64,000 nt of DNA from Bacillus sp. ISL-18 (GTDB taxonomy: Bacteria; Bacillota; Bacilli; Bacillales; Cytobacillaceae), in the NCBI RefSeq assembly GCF_018613415.1, contig NZ_JAGGQG010000002.1, positions 248,001 to 312,000 of the forward strand, in the 5' to 3' direction. The notes under the pieces are model-generated. The model did no database searches, was not told the DNA's origin, and worked only from the letters and a program-made list of their open reading frames with translations. Position 1 is the stretch's first letter. Each line of letters opens with the position of its first letter. This document shows positions 22,690-31,040 of the stretch, in pieces. The position numbers were made by a program, and so were the translations under genes.

Positions 22690-23445
22690 ATGAAATCTTT
22701 ATTTTCATTAGAAGGGAAAGTGGCCCTTATCACTGGTGCAAGCCGGGGACTTGGCCAAGGCATGGCAATTGGCTTAGCCGAAGCGGGGGCAGCGGTCATT
22801 GGTGCAGGCATGAGCGATATGTCCGCAACCCGTGAGCAGATTGAAGCAATCGGCGGAACTTTTCATGACCTTAAAATAGATTTGTCCAAGCAAGGGGCTC
22901 CAAGTGAGCTTGTTGTTGAAGCTTTATCCGTTGCCGGACAAATTGATATTTTAGTAAACAATGCCGGCATCATTCGCCGGGCACAAGCGGAGAATTTCTC
23001 AGATGAGGATTGGTATGAAGTCATTAATGTCAATCAACATGCTGTTTTCCAATTATGCCGTGAAGTGGGAAAACATATGATCGAAAAAGGCTCAGGAAAA
23101 ATCATTAATATTGCCTCTATGTTATCTTTTCAAGGTGGATTACGTGTACCTGCTTATACAGCCAGCAAACATGCAGTAGCTGGTTTGACAAAGTCATTTG
23201 CAAATGAGTGGGCAGGTAAAGGTGTAAATGTCAACGCAATCGCACCAGGTTATATGGTAACAGATAATACTGCACCTATCCGTGGAGATGAAGAGCGGAA
23301 GGCATCGATTACATCGAGAATACCACAAGGGCGCTGGGGCACTCCGGAAGATTTAAAAGGAGCGGTTATTTTCCTAGCTTCTGATGCCTCCAATTACGTT
23401 AACGGCCACATCTTACCGGTAGACGGCGGCTGGTTAAGCTCCTAA
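22690..23445 (+). CDS. kduD: 2-dehydro-3-deoxy-D-gluconate 5-dehydrogenase (KduD), SDR family
   Basis: The protein has 251 residues. It reduces 2,5-diketo-3-deoxygluconate to 2-keto-3-deoxygluconate. Rossmann motif TGASRGLG lies at 15-22, NNAG at 90-93, and catalytic Ser143, Tyr156 and Lys160 (YTASK). C-terminal DGGWLSS is typical of KduD. ATG follows GGAGGAAG by 5 bases. It is the last gene of the kduI operon, with a terminator 20 bases after. The kinase and aldolase for 2-keto-3-deoxygluconate are not in the window. Confidence 0.93.
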   Translation: MKSLFSLEGKVALITGASRGLGQGMAIGLAEAGAAVIGAGMSDMSATREQIEAIGGTFHDLKIDLSKQGAPSELVVEALSVAGQIDILVNNAGIIRRAQAENFSDEDWYEVINVNQHAVFQLCREVGKHMIEKGSGKIINIASMLSFQGGLRVPAYTASKHAVAGLTKSFANEWAGKGVNVNAIAPGYMVTDNTAPIRGDEERKASITSRIPQGRWGTPEDLKGAVIFLASDASNYVNGHILPVDGGWLSS

Positions 23446-23465
23446 TTGAAAAATAAATTGTGATG

Positions 23466-23509
23466 CCCATTATAATTTTGTTTTCTACAGAATTACAATG
23501 GGGTTTTTT
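23466..23509 (+). terminator. Rho-independent terminator after kduD
   Basis: CCCATTATAATTTTGT pairs with ACAGAATTACAATGGG, with one mismatch and one G-T pair, followed by GTTTTTT. Confidence 0.85.
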
Positions 23510-23562
23510 ATAAGTAAATAAGAATAAGGAAAACATAGCATGGGGAAATGGAGGTAACGAAA

Positions 23563-24870
23563 ATGAAGAGAATCGTAGTTTGCGGGCTTAGCAATCGTGC
23601 ACTTGGAATGTTTATTCAGCCAGTCTTAACACACTTTTCGCAGCAAAATGAAATTGTCGGGTTACTCGATCCAGATGAACGCAGAATCGAAATCGCCAAG
23701 GAAAGTTTTCCGTCCATAAGTTCGATTCCTGCTTATCATCCAAATCAATTTCAACAAATGATTAAAGAAACGAATGCAGATACGGTTGTGGTGACGAGCC
23801 GGGATGACACTCATATTGATTATATTTTACAAGGTTTAGAGAATGATTTAACGGTTATCACGGAAAAGCCGATGGTGACTAATGCCCACGATGCCAAAAG
23901 AGTCATGGAGGCGGAGACAAGAAGTAATGGAAAAGTCATTGTAGCTTTCAATTACCGCTATAATCCTTTCCATCGAAAAATTAAAGAGATGATTTTAGAA
24001 GGAAAGATTGGCAGAATTACTTCTGTTGATTTGAACTGGTATATAGATACCTATCATGGGGCCAGTTACTTTAAGCGTTGGAATCGCGATCGAAATCGTT
24101 CAGGCGGATTATCGATTCATAAATCGACCCATCATTTCGATTTGGTCAATTGGTGGATTGATCAAAAGCCGGAGCAGGTCTTTGCTTATGGGGCCTTAAA
24201 TTATTATGGCAAGGATGGAGAATTGAATCCAAGTCCTACCGATCATCGTTACTGCAGTACTTGTCAGGAAAAACAAAATTGCCAATATTATATGCGCTGG
24301 TCCAATCGCCGCAATAACTTGGCGGTAAAAGATGATCATATCAAATCCGAAGGTATTGAAAAGTCAGCGCACAACTATACGAATTATCGTCCGGATTCTT
24401 GTATTTTCGATCATGATATTGAAATTGAAGATACGTATGCGGTGACAGTTAAATATGATAAAGGTGCTTTTTTAAGCTACTCCGTTAATTTTTCCCTTCC
24501 ATATGAAGGTTATCGCCTAGCTATAAATGGGACAAAAGGGAGAATTGAAACAACGGAATTTCATGAACCAAGCAGAATTCCTTTCCCATTCCCGGAACAG
24601 ACGATTGAATATTATCCGCTATTTGGTTCAAAAGAAATCATTCATGTTTTGCTAAATGAAGGGGGACATGGCGGCGGTGACCCATTGCTTCAGGAAGATC
24701 TCTTCATGGGAGTTGACCCAAGCCGTCCTTATCAAATTTTAGCAGGTGCCGAAGCGGGGGCCTATTCTATTGCAGTTGGTGAAGGGGTTTGGCGGTCAAG
24801 TAAGGAAAATCGTCCATTTAGTATAAAAGAATTATTAAAGCAGACGAGTGATTCTTCTCAATTAGTCTAG
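23563..24870 (+). CDS. Gfo/Idh/MocA oxidoreductase with an inserted Cys cluster
   Basis: The protein has 435 residues. ATG 23563 lies 7 bases after GGAGGT; an ATG at 23548 overlaps that site. The N-terminal NAD(P) fold begins RIVVCGLSNRALG, the TEKPM motif is near residue 105 and the catalytic-type segment GGLSIHKSTHHFDLVNWW near 185-200 has the expected Lys/His residues. An unusual insertion near 230-245 contains CSTCQEKQNCQYY, three cysteines that could bind metal. The substrate is not known. A role in reducing or epimerising a pectin sugar is inferred from position. Confidence 0.8.
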   Translation: MKRIVVCGLSNRALGMFIQPVLTHFSQQNEIVGLLDPDERRIEIAKESFPSISSIPAYHPNQFQQMIKETNADTVVVTSRDDTHIDYILQGLENDLTVITEKPMVTNAHDAKRVMEAETRSNGKVIVAFNYRYNPFHRKIKEMILEGKIGRITSVDLNWYIDTYHGASYFKRWNRDRNRSGGLSIHKSTHHFDLVNWWIDQKPEQVFAYGALNYYGKDGELNPSPTDHRYCSTCQEKQNCQYYMRWSNRRNNLAVKDDHIKSEGIEKSAHNYTNYRPDSCIFDHDIEIEDTYAVTVKYDKGAFLSYSVNFSLPYEGYRLAINGTKGRIETTEFHEPSRIPFPFPEQTIEYYPLFGSKEIIHVLLNEGGHGGGDPLLQEDLFMGVDPSRPYQILAGAEAGAYSIAVGEGVWRSSKENRPFSIKELLKQTSDSSQLV

Positions 24871-24904
24871 TGAACTATTAGGGGACAAACGGTGTTTTTT
24901 GAAT

Positions 24905-25009
24905 CCGCCGATAAAATGGGAAAAAGCGCCGATAAGTTATTAAAAAGCGCCGATAAAATTCAAAAAACCGCCGATATGACTCAAAAAACCGCCGATAAAG
25001 TTTCATTTT
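24905..25009. repeat. Five tandem 21-bp repeats with core CGCCGATAAA
   Basis: Units begin at 24905, 24926, 24947, 24968 and 24989, exactly 21 bases apart. All share CCGCCGAT or GCGCCGAT, usually followed by AAA, and an A-rich second half. They lie between the oxidoreductase gene and a GH105 gene and have no coding sense. They are unrelated in core to the array at 18602-18727 but have the same period. Confidence 0.85.
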
Positions 25010-25072
25010 AAGCACAATTGAATCAATAAGTTATGCCAACTATCATAATTATTAATTTTGGGTGGGATAAAG

Positions 25073-26101
25073 ATGCCTCAACTTGTATTTGATGAAGAAA
25101 AAGTAAAAGAAGCTATAGAATGCGTCGTCGATAGGACCTCAAAAATGGATTTCAGCTGGGACTGGCCAGGCGGTGTTGCCTTTTTCGGAGTTGCAGAGGC
25201 ATATGAAGCAACTGGCGAGAAAAAATATTTGGAGTTTATTAAGAATTGGGTCGATGAAGAATTAGAAGATGGACTGCCCAAGCTAACCGTGAATGCCTCT
25301 TCCATTGGTCATACCCTCATTACATTGTATAAAGCAACAGACGAGGAAAAATATTTGGAATATGCCATTCAAATGGCAGACTTCTTATTAAGTGATGCAG
25401 AGAAATTTGCAGATGGTGTTTTGCAGCATACTGTAAACGGTGTCAATAACGTGTTCCCCGAGCAGGCATGGGTCGATACGATGTTTATGGCAGGCTATTT
25501 CCTCTTACGCATGGGACATATGCTCGATCGGAAGGATTACATTGATTTCGGCCTAAAACAATATCACGGTCATGAGCAGTTTCTCCAGGATGACATGACC
25601 AACTTATACTATCATGGCTGGGACAACATCGCCCAAAACCATATGTCCGGGATTTTTTGGGCCCGTGGCAACAGCTGGGCCGCCTACACTATGGCTAGGG
25701 CATTGGAGCTTGTAAAGGTGCAGCATCCATCCTTTATGATTATAGAAGGGTCGCTCCGTGATCAGCTTAGTGCATTGGTGCGATTACAAGATGAATCCGG
25801 ACTTTGGCATACGATTGTAACAGATCCTGAATCCTATTTAGAAACGTCAGGTTCGGCAGGGATTGCAGCAGCGTTACTAACCAGAGGAAAGCTTTACAAC
25901 AAATATGTTCAAAAATCAATTGACGGTATCTTGAAGCAAGTCAAAGAGGACGGGTCGATCATGAATGTTTCAGCCGGAACCGCGGTCATGGATGACGCTG
26001 AAGGGTATAAGGGGGTTCCTTATAAAAGAGTCCAGGGCTGGGGTCAGGGCCTTGTCCTTGCCTTTTTATCCTTATTATTAAAACACTCAAAAAAAAGTTA
26101 A
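25073..26101 (+). CDS. GH105 unsaturated uronyl hydrolase (second copy)
   Basis: The protein has 342 residues. ATG 25073 follows GGGTGGGA. The (alpha/alpha)6 barrel has the catalytic Asp in EQAWVDTMFMAG, the segment YHGWDNIAQNHMSGIFWARGNSW and the closing SAGTAVMDDAEGYKGVPYKRVQGWGQG. It is only distantly related to the GH105 at 19745, so it probably prefers a different product, either rhamnogalacturonan-derived or unsaturated glucuronyl oligomers. The adjacent GH115 gene makes the second option interesting. It is cytoplasmic, with no signal peptide. Confidence 0.9.
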   Translation: MPQLVFDEEKVKEAIECVVDRTSKMDFSWDWPGGVAFFGVAEAYEATGEKKYLEFIKNWVDEELEDGLPKLTVNASSIGHTLITLYKATDEEKYLEYAIQMADFLLSDAEKFADGVLQHTVNGVNNVFPEQAWVDTMFMAGYFLLRMGHMLDRKDYIDFGLKQYHGHEQFLQDDMTNLYYHGWDNIAQNHMSGIFWARGNSWAAYTMARALELVKVQHPSFMIIEGSLRDQLSALVRLQDESGLWHTIVTDPESYLETSGSAGIAAALLTRGKLYNKYVQKSIDGILKQVKEDGSIMNVSAGTAVMDDAEGYKGVPYKRVQGWGQGLVLAFLSLLLKHSKKS

Positions 26102-26175
26102 GGTAAACAGATCTAAACCTGCGGAGGGGATTTCCTTCCACAGGTATTTTTATAATCCAAAATTAGGGGAGCCTT

Positions 26176-28263
26176 ATGTTTAATCATTCGTATGTTCTAA
26201 TAAATGAAAGTTCAGTTATTTTTCCTCCAGAAAACATTACAACTCCAGTTCAATATGCTCTCGACATGATTGTCAGGGATCATAAAAAGGTTTTTGGAAA
26301 GCCGCCTAAATTAACATCCTTACTTGATGGAGCACCTGATCTCATCATTCGATATGCCTCGAAGGAGGATGATAGTCCGGAGTGGCCGGAGGGGTATTGT
26401 TTCCGGTTCAAACTGCAAAATGGGAAACCAGTCATGCACATCATTGGGAACGATGATCTCGGGATTATATATGGACTTCTCCATTACAGTAAGGATTATT
26501 TAGGCATTGATCCTTTTTGGTTTTGGGCTGATTTACCAATTCAACAAAAGAAGGAAATAAAGATCCCTTTTAAAAATTTTAATTCGCACAAATCCAAGGT
26601 TAAGTATCGTGGCTGGTTTGTGAATGATGAGGTTTGTTTAATAGGTTGGAAGGAAGAGTATCCACCTACAAAAGAAGTATGGTATCCCGTGTTTGAAGCT
26701 CTATTACGCTGTGGGGGGAATATGGTAATTCCGGGAACAGATCTTCCAAAACATGGGGTTCATACCGATTTAGCGTCAGAAATGGGGCTATGGATTACCC
26801 ACCACCATGCAGAACCTTTGGGAGCTGAAATGTTTTTACGGGCCTATCCTGGCGAAAAACCAAACTATCAAGAAAATCCAGAACTCTTTGAGAATCTTTG
26901 GAAAGAAGCGATAGAAAAACAAAAAAATCAAAAAATCATTTGGGTCCTCTCCTTCCGCGGACAAGGAGATGCACCCTTTTGGCAGTATGCCCCGGAATTT
27001 GACACGCCAGAAAAACGGGGTGACATGATTTCAAAGGTTGTCGAAAGACAATTTGAATTGATTATGCAATCTGTCAAACAGCCGGTTTGTTCAATGGCTC
27101 TATATGGTGAAATTGCAGAGTTGTATAAAGAAGGGTATATCAAAGTGCCAGCGGGTGTCATCTACATTTGGGCTGATAATGGGTACGGGAAAATGGTGTC
27201 ACGCAGACAAGGAAATGAAAACCTTAGGATTCCTTCCTTGCCAACTGCGGATGATCCAGGTGAACATGGAATTTACTATCATATTACGTTTCATGACTTG
27301 CAGGCCTCCAATCATCTAACAATGTTCCCCTCACCACCAGAGATAATTATCGAGGAAGTGGAGAAAGCTTTTGAAGCGGGAGCTGATTCGTATCTTTTAT
27401 TGAACAGCGGAAATATTCGGCCCCATCTCTATCCATTAGATTTAGTTAGTGAATTATGGAGCAAAGGAACTGTCAATCAAGAAAAACACTTAGAGGGTTT
27501 TATAAAGCGTTTGTATCAAACGGGCAATAAACAAATCGAACAGCTATATCAAAGCTACTTCAACCAATCCATCCGATATGGTGTACATGAAGATGATAGA
27601 GCCGGAGAGGAATTTTACCATCATCCTGCCAGGAAAATCATCGGTCACTGGCTTCAGGGAAAAGCCGATACCTCTTTATCCAAACTTTTTTGGGCAACAG
27701 GTGAAATTCCCTTTGATGAGCAGGTTCTTTGGTTTAAGAACAAATGCGAAGAGGGGCTGAAGGGCTGGGAGGGATTAGCAGACCAATGCGAAAACTTGAG
27801 TGCTGAACTTAGTGAAGTCGATCAGCAGCGATTTTTTGATCAGTTTACATTGCACGTTGAATTACACGTTTCTGGATGTAAAGGTTTTATAGCCTTATGT
27901 AATGCATATTTCCATTATAAAAAGCAAGAATACGCTGTTGCATTTGTTCGGGTGTCACAATCGATACGTCATTATAACGATAGTATTCTGGCATTAAAAC
28001 GGGCGGAACATGGAAAATGGGAAAATTTTTATCGTGCAGATTGGTTAACCAATGTAAAAAGTACCCTTTATTCACTCGATGCTTTACGCAAATTTATTAG
28101 AATGCAAGGAGACAGTCCTGATTTCTTCTTATGGTATAAAGAGTATTTGATGCCAGAAACAGAGAAATATATTTATTTGGAAAATACTCATCGAAATCCT
28201 TTATCAGATGATGAGCTTTCTAATAGATTGGAAGAATTGTTTATTGAGAGACAAGTCTTATGA
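26176..28263 (+). CDS. GH115-type glycoside hydrolase (alpha-glucuronidase family)
   Basis: The protein has 695 residues, shorter than many family members. ATG follows AGGGGAG. Family blocks are visible: GNDDLGIIYGLLHYSKDYLG near 95-115, SFRGQGDAPFW near 258, ELYKEGYIKVPAGVIYIWADNGYG near 315-340, and GIYYHITFHDLQ near 362. GH115 enzymes release glucuronic acid or 4-O-methylglucuronic acid from xylan or arabinogalactan side chains. No signal peptide is present, so it would act on imported oligomers. In a rhamnogalacturonan locus the likely source is glucuronate on arabinogalactan branches; this is inference. Confidence 0.82.
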   Translation: MFNHSYVLINESSVIFPPENITTPVQYALDMIVRDHKKVFGKPPKLTSLLDGAPDLIIRYASKEDDSPEWPEGYCFRFKLQNGKPVMHIIGNDDLGIIYGLLHYSKDYLGIDPFWFWADLPIQQKKEIKIPFKNFNSHKSKVKYRGWFVNDEVCLIGWKEEYPPTKEVWYPVFEALLRCGGNMVIPGTDLPKHGVHTDLASEMGLWITHHHAEPLGAEMFLRAYPGEKPNYQENPELFENLWKEAIEKQKNQKIIWVLSFRGQGDAPFWQYAPEFDTPEKRGDMISKVVERQFELIMQSVKQPVCSMALYGEIAELYKEGYIKVPAGVIYIWADNGYGKMVSRRQGNENLRIPSLPTADDPGEHGIYYHITFHDLQASNHLTMFPSPPEIIIEEVEKAFEAGADSYLLLNSGNIRPHLYPLDLVSELWSKGTVNQEKHLEGFIKRLYQTGNKQIEQLYQSYFNQSIRYGVHEDDRAGEEFYHHPARKIIGHWLQGKADTSLSKLFWATGEIPFDEQVLWFKNKCEEGLKGWEGLADQCENLSAELSEVDQQRFFDQFTLHVELHVSGCKGFIALCNAYFHYKKQEYAVAFVRVSQSIRHYNDSILALKRAEHGKWENFYRADWLTNVKSTLYSLDALRKFIRMQGDSPDFFLWYKEYLMPETEKYIYLENTHRNPLSDDELSNRLEELFIERQVL

Positions 28264-28433
28264 TTGACTTATTTATAATTAGAAATTAACAAAAAAGTAC
28301 AAAGAAACAAGAAAGTCCAAGTTTTAAAACGTGTCCTAAACGCTACTAATCAAAAAAATGTAATTGATGGGCTAATCCTATTTCTATTACCCTTATGGTG
28401 TCCAACGATAAATAATTCAGGAGGATCAAATGG

Positions 28434-30296
28434 ATGGCAGATAACCGTAATAAACAATCCGTACCTTTACGTCAAATGGAGAGGTTAAATAGGGGGCTAA
28501 TTGCAGTCAAGGTTAAGAATGGTGTTTATGTAGGGTGGCGCTTGTTTGGAACTGATCCAGAAGATATTTCCTTTAATCTCTACTGCAATGGTATGAGGGT
28601 GAACCCTTCGCCCATTATCAACAGTACCAATTACTTGGACCCTAACGGTGAAAGCAGTGCAATCTATACGGTTTGTCCCGTAATGAATGATGTGGAACAT
28701 CCGCCTTCAGAGCAAGCAGAGGTGTGGGATACAAATTATTTGACCATTCCACTAAATAAACCCGAAGGAGGTATATCCCCGGATGGTGTCTTCTATACGT
28801 ACAATGCAAATGACGCAAGTGTGGGGGATGTAGACGGAGATGGGGAATATGAAATCATCTTAAAATGGGACCCGACGAATTCTCATGACAACGCCCATAA
28901 GGGGTATACAGGAAACGTCTACTTAGATGCTTATAAATTAAATGGTTCCCATTTATGGAGAATAGATTTAGGGAAAAACATCCGTGCCGGAGCCCATTAT
29001 ACGCAATTTCTCGTCTATGACCTTGATGGTGATGGGAAAGCGGAAATCGCCTGTAAAACAGCTGATGGAACGATAGACGGTAGAGGAAACGTAATTGGAG
29101 ATGCTGACGCCGATTATCGGAATAAAGAAGGTTTCATTCTTGAAGGCCCAGAGTATTTAACGATATTTGAGGGAGCCACAGGTAAAGAGCTAGTAACAAC
29201 AGATTATGACCCGCCAAGAGGAAGAGGTTCTGATTGGGGGGATGATGAAGGGAACCGTGTCGACCGGTTTCTTGCTTGCATTGCCTATCTTGACGGTGAA
29301 AGACCAAGTTTAGTAATGTGCCGTGGCTATTATACCAGAGCAGTATTAGTCGCGTATAATTGGCGCGACTCACAACTGAAGAAAATATGGAAGTTTGATA
29401 GTCTTGAACCTGGCAACGAGGAATATTCGGGTCAAGGAAACCATAGTGTAAGCGTTGCTGACGTGGATGATGATGGGAAAGATGAAATCATCTATGGCTC
29501 CTGTGTGATTGACCATGACGGAACAGGACTCTATACCACTGGTCTAGGACATGGCGATGCCATCCATGTTGGTAATCTTATCCCTAGCAGACCAGGTTTA
29601 GAAATTTTCCAAGTCCATGAGACTCCGCAAGAAAATGGCACAGAAATTCATGATGCGAGGACGGGAGAAATATTATGGGGAATTCCATCAGTTGAGGATG
29701 TGGGCAGAGGAATGGCTGCCGATATTGATCCAAGGTACGAGGGAGTCGAGGTTTGGTCATCCACCCATTGGAAGAACGGTGGAGCAGGACTATATAGCAG
29801 CTCGGGGGAAAAGATATCGGATGTGAACCCTCAGTCTTTTAATTTTGCGATCTGGTGGGATGGAGATTTGTTAAGGGAACTTCTCGACCATGATTATGAT
29901 ATCGAAACTGGTATTGGAGTAGGGAAAATTGATAAATGGGACTATGAAAATGGCAGGCTAGTGAATTTACTAACTGCGGACGGAACTAGATCGAATAACG
30001 GAACAAAGGGGAATCCTTGTATACAGGCGGATATTCTCGGGGACTGGCGCGAGGAAGTCATTTGGCGGACTGATGATAGTACAGCACTTAGAATCTATAC
30101 AACAACTGATATAACAGATCATCGGATTTACACGCTTATGCACGACCCCAATTATCGATTAGCCATTGCTTGGCAAAATGTGGCCTATAATCAGCCGCCC
30201 CATCCTGGGTTCTTTCTCGGACACAATATGGAAAAGCAGCCGGTACCAAATATTTATGAGGTAAAACCTGTACAAAAATCAAAGGTGAAAAAGTAA
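28434..30296 (+). CDS. yesX: Cytoplasmic PL11 rhamnogalacturonan exolyase (YesX-like)
   Basis: The protein has 620 residues and no signal peptide, unlike the secreted paralogue at 47814. ATG 28434 follows AGGAGG by 9 bases. It forms an eight-bladed beta-propeller with calcium loops DVDGDGEYE, DLDGDGKAE and DVDDDGKDE. N-terminal LNRGLIAVKVKNGVYVGWRL and C-terminal GDWREEVIWRTDDS, YNQPPHPGFFLG are family marks. It cleaves rhamnosyl-galacturonosyl bonds by beta-elimination. The cytoplasmic form is expected to be the exo-acting enzyme trimming imported oligomers. The esterase gene starts 17 bases after its stop. Confidence 0.94.
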   Translation: MADNRNKQSVPLRQMERLNRGLIAVKVKNGVYVGWRLFGTDPEDISFNLYCNGMRVNPSPIINSTNYLDPNGESSAIYTVCPVMNDVEHPPSEQAEVWDTNYLTIPLNKPEGGISPDGVFYTYNANDASVGDVDGDGEYEIILKWDPTNSHDNAHKGYTGNVYLDAYKLNGSHLWRIDLGKNIRAGAHYTQFLVYDLDGDGKAEIACKTADGTIDGRGNVIGDADADYRNKEGFILEGPEYLTIFEGATGKELVTTDYDPPRGRGSDWGDDEGNRVDRFLACIAYLDGERPSLVMCRGYYTRAVLVAYNWRDSQLKKIWKFDSLEPGNEEYSGQGNHSVSVADVDDDGKDEIIYGSCVIDHDGTGLYTTGLGHGDAIHVGNLIPSRPGLEIFQVHETPQENGTEIHDARTGEILWGIPSVEDVGRGMAADIDPRYEGVEVWSSTHWKNGGAGLYSSSGEKISDVNPQSFNFAIWWDGDLLRELLDHDYDIETGIGVGKIDKWDYENGRLVNLLTADGTRSNNGTKGNPCIQADILGDWREEVIWRTDDSTALRIYTTTDITDHRIYTLMHDPNYRLAIAWQNVAYNQPPHPGFFLGHNMEKQPVPNIYEVKPVQKSKVKK

Positions 30297-30312
30297 ATAG
30301 GAGGGGTCCAAA

Positions 30313-30993
30313 ATGGATTCAAAGAGGCCAGTCCAAATTTTTTTAGCAGGAGATTCAACAGTAGCCAACTGCCCGCCTCACGAAGCACCTATGGCGGGAT
30401 GGGGGCAGGTCCTTCAATCCTTTTTCACGGATGAGGTAAAAGTCCATAATCATGCAAAAGGTGGAGCCAGTACAAACAGTTTTATTGAAGAAGGACGGTT
30501 AGAAACGATCCTGGAATCGATTTTACCGGGAGATTATTTGTTCATTCAATTTGGACATAATGACCAAAAACCATATGGGACAGAAGCCTTTACAACGTAT
30601 CAGTCATACCTGACAGAATATATTAATGGTGCTAGGGAAAAAGGAGCTACTCCCATTTTGATTACGTCCGTAAATCGAAGACAGTTTGATGAGAAGGCTG
30701 TATTAGTCCACTCACTAGGGGACTATCCCCAATCAATGATTCAGTTAGCTGAAAAGCTAGAAGTACAGTTAATTGATTTATTAACCAAGACAAGAAAGCT
30801 ATATGAATCATTAGGCGTAGAAGGTTCAAAGCAATTATTTACATGGTTTGAACCCAATGTACATCCAAATTATCCGGAGGGGATACAGGATAACACCCAT
30901 TTTTGTGAACACGGAGCAAGTGAAATAGCAAAGTTAGTCATCGAAGGAATAAGGGAGTTACAATTACCCATCACTGATTTTATTAAAGAATAG
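30313..30993 (+). CDS. rhgT: SGNH-fold rhamnogalacturonan acetylesterase (second copy)
   Basis: The protein has 226 residues. Block I FLAGDSTVAN carries nucleophile Ser15, then GWGQ, block III QFGHND and C-terminal DNTHFCEHGA with the Asp/His pair. It is cytoplasmic. It follows the PL11 exolyase by 17 bases with AGGAGGGG upstream, so deacetylation and cleavage are coupled. Unlike the copy at 18928 it retains the usual GDS block. Confidence 0.88.
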   Translation: MDSKRPVQIFLAGDSTVANCPPHEAPMAGWGQVLQSFFTDEVKVHNHAKGGASTNSFIEEGRLETILESILPGDYLFIQFGHNDQKPYGTEAFTTYQSYLTEYINGAREKGATPILITSVNRRQFDEKAVLVHSLGDYPQSMIQLAEKLEVQLIDLLTKTRKLYESLGVEGSKQLFTWFEPNVHPNYPEGIQDNTHFCEHGASEIAKLVIEGIRELQLPITDFIKE

Positions 30994-31040
30994 ATTGATA
31001 GATTCATTAAGCCTAAATATAAATACTGAGGTGAAGTCAA

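Noticed and set aside
24905..25009. CRISPR-like array
   Set aside because: Units are 21 bp with partial identity throughout and no distinct spacers; no cas genes nearby.
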